The notes under the pieces: model-generated
Seen by the model: the letters and a program-made list of their open reading frames with translations, nothing else
Databases searched by the model: none
Told to the model about the DNA's origin: nothing
Position numbers and translations under genes: made by a program
Shown: positions 27,436 through 34,985 of the stretch, piece after piece
Layout: every line of letters starts with the position of its first letter
How positions within the stretch are numbered: the stretch's first letter is position 1
NCBI RefSeq assembly: GCF_009295515.1
Contig: NZ_RQVV01000053.1
Coordinates: 328,358 to 392,357, forward strand
Source of the DNA: Erwinia endophytica
Lineage (GTDB): Bacteria; Pseudomonadota; Gammaproteobacteria; Enterobacterales; Enterobacteriaceae
Length of the DNA stretch: 64,000 bases
Direction: 5' to 3'

Positions 27436-27466
27436 TGAATCGCCATGGATAATCTAAATAGCTGTT
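27436..27466. repeat. IS-like terminal sequence overlapping the right 14-bp repeat copy
   Basis: TGAATCGCCATGGATAATCT at 27436 is nearly identical to the end of the IS3 remnant at 63728-63750 (one mismatch in the first 20 bases). It runs into TCTAAATAGCTGTT (27453-27466), the complement of the 14-base repeat at 26506. Confidence 0.6.
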
Positions 27467-27496
27467 TGATCTTACCCGCGAACAATGGACACAGCC

Positions 27497-27948
27497 CTAA
27501 GCGAGGTTCTGGTTTTCAAACTGTTCCGGACTGAGACCGTCACACGCACTGTGACGACGCCAGCGATTGTCATCGCACTCGATATAATTAAATACTGTCG
27601 TTCGCATCATTTCACGGCTGGCAAAGCGTTCTCCGTGGATGCATTCCACCTTCAGTGAATGAAAGAAGCTTTCCACACAGGCATTATCATAGCAGCACCC
27701 TTTTGCACTCATGCTGCCATGCAGATTATACCGTTGCAGTAACGCCTGATAATCCAGTGAGCAGTACTGACTTCCCCGGTCGGTGTGAACAATGACCTTT
27801 TCCGGGCGTTTACGCCGCCAGTGTGCCATCTGCAAGGCATCACAGACCCGTTGTGCCGTCATTCGTGATGACATCGACCAGCCGATAACGGCACGGGACC
27901 ACAGGTCAATGACCACTGCCAGGTACAACCAGCCTTCATCTGTACGTA
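27497..27948 (-). pseudogene. IS3-family OrfB transposase, C-terminal part
   Basis: The frame encodes [20 protein letters not shown], then [10 protein letters not shown] and the final [17 protein letters not shown], that is, the integrase core of IS3-family OrfB with two of its DDE acidic residues (Asp in HTDRG and Glu in VESFF) and the first in AVVIDLWSR. The N-terminal half is missing. Coding stops exactly where a group II intron 3' end begins (27949), so the intron was inserted in this transposase gene and the far side was later lost. Confidence 0.8.
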
Positions 27949-28016
27949 GTAGAGTAAGAGGCAGGGCTTATTTCCCTGCCTCTCCTCTCCGAACCGGACG
28001 TGCACCTTTCAGCGAT
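27949..28016 (-). mobile_element. 3' end remnant of a group II intron
   Basis: Read on the minus strand, the segment has GAAAGGTGCACGTCCGGTTC, which fits the GNRA loop and 3' strand of intron domain V. A long hairpin follows (AGAGGCAGGG and complement, 27957-27983), fitting domain VI, and the remnant ends CTTACTCTAC at the junction with IS3 orfB. The 5' strand of domain V and all upstream domains, including any reverse transcriptase, are missing, so it cannot splice. Assignment rests on motif memory, not on a search. Confidence 0.55.
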
Positions 28017-28167
28017 TGCTGGTAAAAAGAAAATCGAACCAGCTTGACCAGCAAATGGGTATGGCTTCGAGTGGTTTTTAGTAAACGAGGGTGAACGTGG
28101 AAGAAGGGATAACCAACTGATAGAAATGCAGAAGGCAGACGTCAGTGAACGTCTGCTTCCATTAATA

Positions 28168-28243
28168 TGGCTCCTCTGACTGGACTCGAACCAGTGACAT
28201 ACGGATTAACAGTCCGCCGTTCTACCGACTGAACTACAGAGGA
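28168..28243 (-). tRNA. tRNA-Asn (anticodon GTT)
   Basis: The 76-base complement reads TCCTCTGTAGTTCAGTCGGT at the 5' end, has the anticodon stem-loop GGACTGTTAATCC with anticodon GTT, and the T-arm GGTTCGAGTCC. The acceptor stem TCCTCTG pairs with CAGAGGA, followed by encoded GCCA. The 3' end faces the damaged region at lower coordinates, as expected of an island integration site. In E. coli, tRNA-Asn genes also lie by cbl and nac. Confidence 0.97.
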
Positions 28244-28751
28244 ATCGGTTTAGTGGGGCGCATGTTAGCGATGAGCCTGCTTAATGTCAAAGGCGTAATG
28301 TCATTTTTCGGTGCGTTTGCTGGTAAAACCAGCGATCCGCTGGATTTTCCATCCAGGTGCTCAACAGGCAATCTCTTGCGTTAGATCCCACTTTGCAGGG
28401 AATCGATGACTGATGTTAGAGGTGTGTCAAATTTTTGTTGTTTGAATATTTTAAAACAGGCGTTTCGGTGATTTTATATTAAAAATTTCAAAAAACTTTA
28501 TTTTGAAATAAATAAACTTACCTGTTTTTATCCCAGGGAAAGAAGGTAAATCTAAAATAGAGATTTAAATATAAAATATTGATTTTAATTAAAAAATAAT
28601 AATTTTTTTAGCAGTAATGCTGATTTTATCTTAAGTGTGACTCCTCCGATGTTTTAATCAAGTCGTTGGTGAAGTTGAGTGAATGTAAAAGATATTTTTC
28701 ATTCGTTGTCCCAGCCAGCCTGCGCATACTCACGATAAAAAGGGTTCTGTC
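28244..28751. other. 508-base intergenic region, AT-rich
   Basis: This lies between the tRNA-Asn 5' end and the sugar ABC operon. It must hold the tRNA promoter and the promoter of the transporter. The part from 28440 to 28640 is strongly AT-rich. I see no gene and no confident operator. Confidence 0.6.
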
Positions 28752-29675
28752 ATGAACGTAAAAAAAACGATTTTAGTGTCGTTGTTAGTGTGTATGTTGC
28801 CCGTCTCAGTACTGGCGAAAGATGTACAGGTCGGTATCTCTATGGCGCTGTTTGATGACAATTTTCTCACTATCGTCCGCAATGCGATGCAAACAGAAAT
28901 GGACAAAGAACAGGTCAAAGGGCAGATCGAGGATGCAAAAGGCGATGTCTCGCAGCAACTCCAGCAGGTACAGAATTTTATCGGTCAGGGCGTTGATGCC
29001 ATCATCGTCAACCCGGTTGATACCAACGCGGTGAAACCTATTATCGACCAGGCCAGCAAAGCCGGCGTACCACTGGTATTTGTTAATCGTCAACCAGAAG
29101 GACAGTTACCCGACAAAATGGCTTATGTCGGGTCCGATTCTGTGCTGGCCGGACGGCTACAGATGGAGGCGTTGGCGAAAGAGATGAATTACAAAGGCCA
29201 TGTCGCCATTCTGCTGGGTGACCTTGCTAATGAATCCACCCGCAAACGTACCGCTGGGGTAAAAGCGGTGGTGGCTAAATACCCAGGTCTGAAAGTGATT
29301 CAGGAACAAACCGCAAAATTTACCCGTAATGATGCAGTTGATGTGGTCAGCAACTGGCTAACCGCTGGAGATGATATCCAGGCAATTGCTGCCAACAATG
29401 ATGAAATGGCGATCGGCGCGCTACAGGCACTGGGTAAAAATCAGGTTCATGTGCTGGTGGCGGGCGTCGATGGGACACCGGATGCGTTACCGATGATCAA
29501 AAACGGCAAGATGGTCGCTACCGTCTTCCAGGATGGTCAGGGGCAGGGCAAAGGCGCCGTACAGACGGCGGTGAAGCTGGCTAAAGGGGAGCCGGTGCAG
29601 AAGATGATTGATATCCCGTTCCAACTGATAACCAAAGATAATATGGCGCAGTTCACCAACATGAACCACAAATAA
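28752..29675 (+). CDS. Sugar ABC transporter periplasmic binding protein
   Basis: This encodes 307 residues with a Sec signal peptide (cleavage after VLA, residue 22) and a type I periplasmic binding fold (Peripla_BP_4, RbsB/IbpA class): QLQQVQNFIGQGVDAIIVNP and the hinge segment LVAGVDGTPDALPMIKNG. It captures a monosaccharide or inositol. The ATG has an AAGGG site. It is the first gene of a three-gene transport operon; the ATPase follows after 22 bases. Substrate cannot be read from sequence; ribose, galactose-like sugars and myo-inositol are candidates. Confidence 0.88.
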   Translation: MNVKKTILVSLLVCMLPVSVLAKDVQVGISMALFDDNFLTIVRNAMQTEMDKEQVKGQIEDAKGDVSQQLQQVQNFIGQGVDAIIVNPVDTNAVKPIIDQASKAGVPLVFVNRQPEGQLPDKMAYVGSDSVLAGRLQMEALAKEMNYKGHVAILLGDLANESTRKRTAGVKAVVAKYPGLKVIQEQTAKFTRNDAVDVVSNWLTAGDDIQAIAANNDEMAIGALQALGKNQVHVLVAGVDGTPDALPMIKNGKMVATVFQDGQGQGKGAVQTAVKLAKGEPVQKMIDIPFQLITKDNMAQFTNMNHK

Positions 29676-29697
29676 CCCGGATGTACGGAGGTGAAGA

Positions 29698-31203
29698 ATG
29701 GCCGCATATGCGCTTGAAGCCGAAGGCATCAGCAAGTTTTTTCCGGGAGTGAAGGCGCTGAGTAACGTCTCGTTACGCGTCAGGGCCGGAACCGTCCATG
29801 CGCTGATGGGTGAAAATGGCGCGGGTAAATCCACTTTAATGAAATGCCTGATCGGGATTTATCGCCCCGATCAGGGCACGATCCGCGTTAAAGGGGAGCT
29901 GGTACAGTTTCAGGATACGATGGACGCGCTGCGTTCAGGTATCTCGATGATCCATCAGGAACTCAACCTGGTACCGTCTATGACGGTGGCCGAGAACATC
30001 TGGTTGGGGCGTGAGCCGATGAAATTCGGCTTTGTTGACCATGCCAGGCTGAACAAACAGACCAACGATCTGCTGAGTAAGCTCAATATTCGCCTGTCGC
30101 CGGGACAACGGGTCGGTGAACTGAGCATCGCTGCTCAGCAGATGGTCGAGATTGCCAGGGCGGTATCCTGGAACGCTGACGTGGTTATCATGGATGAACC
30201 GACCTCGACGCTGACTGAAACGGAGGTCTCTCATCTGTTTGCCATCATCCGTGACCTCAGAACGCAGGGGAAAGCCATCATTTATATCAGCCACAAAATG
30301 GATGAGATCTTTAGCATTACTGATGAAGTCAGTGTGTTTCGTGACGGTAGTTGGGTGGGGAGCGATAAAACCAGCCATTACACGCGTCAGTCGCTGATCG
30401 CTCAGATGGTCGGGCGTGAACTGACCCAACTGTTCCCGAAATTCAACAATGACATCGGTGAAGATGTGCTGACCGTGCGTAATGTGCGGCGTAAGGATGT
30501 ATTCCACGACATCAGCTTTAGTGTCCGCCGTGGCGAAATTCTTGGCGTGGCCGGGCTGGTTGGGGCAGGTCGCAGTGAGGTGATGGAAAGCCTGTTCGGG
30601 ATGAGCCGCATCGACGGCGGTGAAATTCTGATTGACGGCGTCCCCACCACCATTGATGCACCGTCGACGGCCATTGAGAAAGGACTGGCGTTCCTGACCG
30701 AGGATCGGAAGAAATCCGGGTTGTTTCTGGTGTTGTCAGTGATGGAGAACATGAGCATTGTCAACATGCCGGAGTACAGCAGTAAGGCGGGGTTCGTCAG
30801 CCATGTGCAGATGGCGAAAGATTGCATGGAGCAAATCCGCCGTCTGAATATTAAAACCCCCACCATGGACCAGATTATTAATAACCTCAGCGGCGGTAAC
30901 CAACAGAAGGTGTTAATTGCCCGTTGGTTGTTGGCGCAACCGAAAGTACTGATCCTCGATGAGCCGACACGCGGTATCGATGTTGGCGCTAAGGCAGAGA
31001 TCTATCGGCTGATAAGCGAACTGGCGAACCGTGGCGTCGCCATCATTATGGTCTCCTCAGAATTGCCCGAAATTCTGGGTATGAGTGACCGGATAATGGT
31101 GATGCACCGCGGTCGTATCACTGGCATCCTCACTAAAGACGAGGCTGATCAAGAAACCATTTTGTCCCTGGCATCCGACGAAGGGCGTGAGGTTAAGGTA
31201 TGA
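29698..31203 (+). CDS. Sugar ABC transporter ATP-binding protein (two ABC domains)
   Basis: This encodes 501 residues of the RbsA/MglA class with two ABC modules. The first has Walker A GENGAGKST near residue 40, Walker B VVIMDEPTSTLTE and the switch His in YISHKMDEI. The second has a degenerate Walker A (GLVGAGRSE) as is usual in this class, the signature LSGGNQQKV near 395 and LILDEPTRGIDVGAK. The permease start overlaps its stop by 4 bases, so translation is coupled. Sequence is closest in style to MglA and inositol importers. Confidence 0.93.
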   Translation: MAAYALEAEGISKFFPGVKALSNVSLRVRAGTVHALMGENGAGKSTLMKCLIGIYRPDQGTIRVKGELVQFQDTMDALRSGISMIHQELNLVPSMTVAENIWLGREPMKFGFVDHARLNKQTNDLLSKLNIRLSPGQRVGELSIAAQQMVEIARAVSWNADVVIMDEPTSTLTETEVSHLFAIIRDLRTQGKAIIYISHKMDEIFSITDEVSVFRDGSWVGSDKTSHYTRQSLIAQMVGRELTQLFPKFNNDIGEDVLTVRNVRRKDVFHDISFSVRRGEILGVAGLVGAGRSEVMESLFGMSRIDGGEILIDGVPTTIDAPSTAIEKGLAFLTEDRKKSGLFLVLSVMENMSIVNMPEYSSKAGFVSHVQMAKDCMEQIRRLNIKTPTMDQIINNLSGGNQQKVLIARWLLAQPKVLILDEPTRGIDVGAKAEIYRLISELANRGVAIIMVSSELPEILGMSDRIMVMHRGRITGILTKDEADQETILSLASDEGREVKV

Positions 31204-32231
31204 GTGACGCAAAAATGACGACGCAACCCGCGGTTCAGTCGACATCATTACTCGGTAATTTAAACAGTAAGCTGCCGAAAGACACCGGTATCTTTATGGT
31301 GATGGTTGGTATTGCGCTGATTTTTGAAGTCTTCGGCTGGTATGTACGCGATCAATCCTTTCTGCTGAATCCTAACCGGTTGGTACTGATTATTCTGCAG
31401 GTCGCGATTATCGGCATCATTGCCGTCGGAGTGACTCAGGTCATAATCACCACGGGGATTGATTTGTCCTCCGGATCGGTTATTGCGTTGACGGCGGTGG
31501 TGGCGGCCAGTCTGGCGCAGACTTCAGACAGCCTGTCGCCGATGTTTCCCTCATTGGTTAATCTGCCTGCGATAGTGCCGATTGTCGCCGGCATTGGCGT
31601 CGGCCTGATCTGTGGTGTGGTCAATGGCGTGTTGATAACCCGCACCGGTATTCCTCCCTTTATTGCCACATTAGGGATGATGGTGTCGGCTCGTGGGTTG
31701 GCGCAATACTACACACGGGGTAATCCAGTCAGTTTCCTGTCTGATGGCTTCACCTCGATTGGCCAGGGGGCAATGCCCGTGATTATTTTCCTGGTGGTGG
31801 CGGTTATTTTCCATATAGCGCTGAAATATACGCGTTATGGCAAATATGTTTACGCTATCGGCGGTAACATGACCTCGGCGAAGGTTTCAGGGATCAATGT
31901 TAATAAATATCTGGTAGTGGTTTATACCATCGCCGGTGGTCTGTCAGGACTGGCCGGCGTGGTTCTGGCGGCGCGTGTCAGTAGCGGGCAGTCCAGTATG
32001 GGAGTCTCCTATGAACTGGATGCGATTGCCGCCGCAGTGATTGGCGGCAGCAGTCTGATGGGGGGCGTGGGGCGGATTACCGGTACGCTGATTGGGGCGG
32101 TAATTCTTGGCCTGATTAAAAGTGGTTTCACCTTTGTCGGCGTTGACGCCTATATCCAGGATATTATTAAAGGGGTCATTATTGTCGCCGCGGTTTCCAT
32201 TGATATGTATCGTAACCGTCAGCAGCGTTGA
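31200..32231 (+). CDS. Sugar ABC transporter permease
   Basis: This encodes 343 residues of the RbsC/BPD_transp_2 family with about ten membrane helices. Motifs include GVTQVIITTGIDLSSGSVIA, GIPPFIATLGMMVSARGLA and AIGGNMTSAKVSGINV. The whole protein reads much like inositol-transport permeases, but also like ribose ones. It forms the inner-membrane channel with the ATPase and binding protein upstream, and a terminator closes the operon. Confidence 0.92.
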   Translation: MSDAKMTTQPAVQSTSLLGNLNSKLPKDTGIFMVMVGIALIFEVFGWYVRDQSFLLNPNRLVLIILQVAIIGIIAVGVTQVIITTGIDLSSGSVIALTAVVAASLAQTSDSLSPMFPSLVNLPAIVPIVAGIGVGLICGVVNGVLITRTGIPPFIATLGMMVSARGLAQYYTRGNPVSFLSDGFTSIGQGAMPVIIFLVVAVIFHIALKYTRYGKYVYAIGGNMTSAKVSGINVNKYLVVVYTIAGGLSGLAGVVLAARVSSGQSSMGVSYELDAIAAAVIGGSSLMGGVGRITGTLIGAVILGLIKSGFTFVGVDAYIQDIIKGVIIVAAVSIDMYRNRQQR

Positions 32232-32255
32232 ATATATCTTGCTGCAAGCGATCTC

Positions 32256-32286
32256 AAGGCCGGTGCCGCACAACACCGGCCTTTTT
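32256..32286 (+). terminator. Rho-independent terminator of the sugar ABC operon
   Basis: A perfect 10-base stem (AAGGCCGGTG with complement, 8-base loop) is followed by TTT, 24 bases after the permease stop. Confidence 0.92.
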
Positions 32287-32383
32287 GTCGGATAGCGTAC
32301 CTGGTCGCCTCTATTTATACCAGCTGAAACACCGCGAAATACGCCATTGGTAGCGTTTACATGCACACCCTGATGGCAATTTT

Positions 32384-32400
32384 TGCACCAGTGCGGTGCA
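32384..32400 (+). promoter_or_regulatory. NtrC-binding site upstream of nac
   Basis: TGCACCAGTGCGGTGCA differs at one position from the NtrC consensus TGCACCANNNTGGTGCA. A weaker copy begins at 32362, 22 bases away, on the same face of the helix. The site centre is about 160 bases upstream of the predicted sigma-54 start point, a usual enhancer distance. Confidence 0.8.
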
Positions 32401-32528
32401 GTCATTGATCCTCTTGTTAGCGGCAAAATATGAAAAATTATGATTACTCCTTGAAGGATAATCAGATTCTCTTATTTTACCGCCTGTTAGCCATAAGCAG
32501 AGCCTGTTAAACGTTATCTGGAAGATTC

Positions 32529-32544
32529 TGGCACGACGCTTGCA
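32529..32544 (+). promoter_or_regulatory. Sigma-54 promoter of nac
   Basis: TGGCACGACGCTTGCA matches the sigma-54 consensus TGGCAC-N5-TTGC exactly, with the GG and GC elements 10 bases apart. It lies 81 bases before nac. In E. coli and Klebsiella nac is sigma-54/NtrC dependent. Confidence 0.93.
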
Positions 32545-32624
32545 ATTCTCTTTTCGTACCAGAGTGAAAACTTATTTCTTACCGCCAGTGACAATGGCAT
32601 TCGGGGATCCGTGACGGAGGCAAA

Positions 32625-33542
32625 ATGAACTTAAGACGACTCAAATATTTCGTGAAAATCGTCGACATCGGCAGCCTGACCCAGGCAGCAGAGGTCTTGC
32701 ATATTGCACAACCAGCGCTCAGTCAGCAGGTCGCAACCCTGGAGAATGAGTTGGATCAGCAGTTGCTGATCCGCACTAAGCGTGGGGTGACGCCAACCGA
32801 AGCCGGTAAGATCCTCTATGCACATGCCCGTACTATTCTGCGCCAGTGTGAGCAGGCACAGACAGCGGTTATCAATGCGGGGCAGTCACTGAACGGACAG
32901 GTTTCCATTGGGCTGGCTCCTGGGACTGCCGCTTCATCGCTGACCATGCCTCTGCTGCAAACCGTACGTGAGCAGTTCCCCGAGATACTGGTTTATTTAC
33001 ATGAAAACAGCGGGTCTTCGTTAAACGAAAAAGTGATGAATGGCCAGCTTGACATGGCAGTACTTTACGATGGTGCGCCGACGGCGGGTATTACCAGCAT
33101 ACCGCTAATGAAAGAAGAACTTTATCTGGTTGGCGCCACTGACAGCCCGGGCCAGAATATCGACCTGGCGGATGTCGCCCAGATGAATCTGTTCCTGCCG
33201 CGTGACTACAGTGCGGTGCGTAAACGGGTCGATGAAGCTTTCTCGTTGCGCCGTCTAAGCGCCCGCATCATTGGCGAGATCGAATCCATTTCCACGCTGA
33301 CTGCGGCTGTTTCCAGCGGAATGGGCGTGACCGTGTTGCCAGAATCCGCCGCCCGGGTGCTGGTCAGTTCGACCAATGCCTGGATGTCGCGCATCAACAG
33401 CCCGACGCTGAATCTGCCTTTATCACTGAATGTTTCCGCGCGTTTACCGTTGTCGCCATCAGCACAGGCGGTAAAAAATATTCTGCTGTCGCTGCTGAAT
33501 AAGCCTGTTGTGGAAGACCGCGAACTGATGTTAGTGAGTTAA
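32625..33542 (+). CDS. nac: LysR-type nitrogen assimilation control protein Nac
   Basis: This encodes 305 residues. The N-terminal winged helix region (LKYFVKIVDIGSLTQAAEVL, then HIAQPALSQQVATLE) and the segments SIGLAPGTAASSLTMPLL and EAFSLRRLSARIIGEIESI match E. coli Nac closely from start to end. Nac is made under nitrogen limitation and couples sigma-70 catabolic promoters to the Ntr system without a small-molecule effector. The promoter signals upstream fit that role. cbl follows, the same neighbour as in E. coli. Confidence 0.95.
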   Translation: MNLRRLKYFVKIVDIGSLTQAAEVLHIAQPALSQQVATLENELDQQLLIRTKRGVTPTEAGKILYAHARTILRQCEQAQTAVINAGQSLNGQVSIGLAPGTAASSLTMPLLQTVREQFPEILVYLHENSGSSLNEKVMNGQLDMAVLYDGAPTAGITSIPLMKEELYLVGATDSPGQNIDLADVAQMNLFLPRDYSAVRKRVDEAFSLRRLSARIIGEIESISTLTAAVSSGMGVTVLPESAARVLVSSTNAWMSRINSPTLNLPLSLNVSARLPLSPSAQAVKNILLSLLNKPVVEDRELMLVS

Positions 33543-33682
33543 CCCCTTTCTGTTGGGCGCGCGTTAGCGCGCCTCACTTCTTATCACTAAAAAGCATATA
33601 ACACCTCTTTTTATTATTTGTTGCTATCAATTTGCGTCCTTAACATGATGTGAACTGATCGATAACAAAGAGGGGAGCGCTT

Positions 33683-34639
33683 GTGAATTTTCAACAGCTT
33701 AAGATTATTCGGGAAGCGGCGCGTTGTGATTTTAATCTTACCGAAGTAGCTAATACTCTGTTTACTTCCCAGTCTGGTGTTAGCCGCCATATACGCGATC
33801 TGGAAGATGAGCTCGGGGTGGAGATTTTTATCCGTCGTGGCAAGCGCCTGTTGGGAATGACCGAACCGGGCAAGGCGTTGCTAACGATCACTGAACGCAT
33901 CCTGGATGAAGCCGGTAAAGTTCGACGGCTGGCCGATGTGTTCACTAACGAGTCCAGCGGTGTATTGACCATTGCCACCACGCATACCCAGGCGCGCTAC
34001 AGTTTACCGAAAGTTATCAAAGCATTCCGTGTGCTTTATCCGCATGTGCGTCTGGAGCTGAATCAGGGCTCGCCGCAGGAGATTGTTTCGATGCTGGTGA
34101 CCGGAGAAGCGGATATCGGGATTGCCAGTGAGCAGGTGGTGAACAATCCGTCGCTGGCGGCATTTCCGTGGTTCAACTGGCATCATGCCCTGTTGGTGCC
34201 GAAAGGGCACGAACTGGAACAGGAGCAGCCGGTTTCGCTGGCGGCATTAAGTCGTTATCCGCTGATAACCTACCGCCAGGGCATTACCGGGCGGTCGCGG
34301 GTGGATCGGGCATTTCACGCCGCGGATCTGACACCGGATATCGTACTGAGCGCGCAAGACAGTGATGTGGTCAAGACCTATGTAGAGTTGGGTTTGGGGG
34401 TCGGCGTGCTGGCCGATCAGGCCTGCCAACTGGATGAGCACTCCACGCTGACCCGGCTGGAAGCCAAACATCTGTTTGAATCGAACACCGTATGGCTGGG
34501 GCTGAAGCGTGGGCAGCTGCAACGTAATTATGTCTGGCAATTCCTTGAGTTGTGCAATGCCAATCTGTCGCTGGAGGAGATCAAACGTCAGGCATTGTCG
34601 ATGGCAATCGAAGAACCGGTGATCGATTTTCAAATCTGA
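33683..34639 (+). CDS. cbl: LysR-type regulator Cbl (sulfur starvation)
   Basis: This encodes 318 residues, aligning along its full length with E. coli Cbl: MNFQQLKIIREAARCDFNLT at the start, TSQSGVSRHIRDLEDELG in the DNA-binding domain, and LITYRQGITGRSRVDRAF in the effector domain. Cbl activates genes for using sulfonates such as taurine when sulfate is scarce. It lies 140 bases after nac on the same strand; readthrough from the nac promoter may also express it. Confidence 0.95.
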   Translation: MNFQQLKIIREAARCDFNLTEVANTLFTSQSGVSRHIRDLEDELGVEIFIRRGKRLLGMTEPGKALLTITERILDEAGKVRRLADVFTNESSGVLTIATTHTQARYSLPKVIKAFRVLYPHVRLELNQGSPQEIVSMLVTGEADIGIASEQVVNNPSLAAFPWFNWHHALLVPKGHELEQEQPVSLAALSRYPLITYRQGITGRSRVDRAFHAADLTPDIVLSAQDSDVVKTYVELGLGVGVLADQACQLDEHSTLTRLEAKHLFESNTVWLGLKRGQLQRNYVWQFLELCNANLSLEEIKRQALSMAIEEPVIDFQI

Positions 34640-34985
34640 TGTTGGCGACTTAATGGCGTCCTTGTGTTAGCCAGCCAGTAACATCCATTGACCAGGTGGG
34701 GTGATACAGGGGCAAGGCTGGCTGTTTTTACCGAATCACCACTCTGCTTTCATTGACCCGCGCAATTGAAAAACCATCCCCGCTTTTGGCGCCGACTGTT
34801 TGCACGGCGGTGGTGGTTAAGTGCTGATCCTGCTATTGCGCGAGGATCCTGCGGACATCCTTACAGCATAAAATTTCGTTTGAATGCGCAAAACACGGGT
34901 GGCGGTTTCTCTGCCACCCGGCATAACGGCAGCATTGATTGCCGCGCTCAGGTTACAGTGAAAATAACCCCTACAAGGAGACACT
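34640..34985. other. 346-base region between cbl and the gabD-like gene
   Basis: A possible terminator lies at 34669-34729: AGCCAGCC pairs with GGCTGGCT over a long loop and is followed by four to five T. The remainder must contain the promoter of the downstream dehydrogenase. I found no convincing sigma-54 site; one GG-N10-GC match near 34918 has a poor -12 element. AAGGAG lies just before the gene. Confidence 0.45.

Noticed and set aside
28050..28183. Open frame between the intron remnant and tRNA-Asn (GYGFEWFLVNEG and on)
   Set aside because: It has no start codon at its beginning and ends inside the tRNA; an integrase end was considered but no integrase motif is seen.
34910..34930. GG-N10-GC match upstream of the gabD-like gene as a third sigma-54 promoter
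   Set aside because: The -12 element lacks the TTGC or TGC pattern and there is no NtrC-like site nearby.
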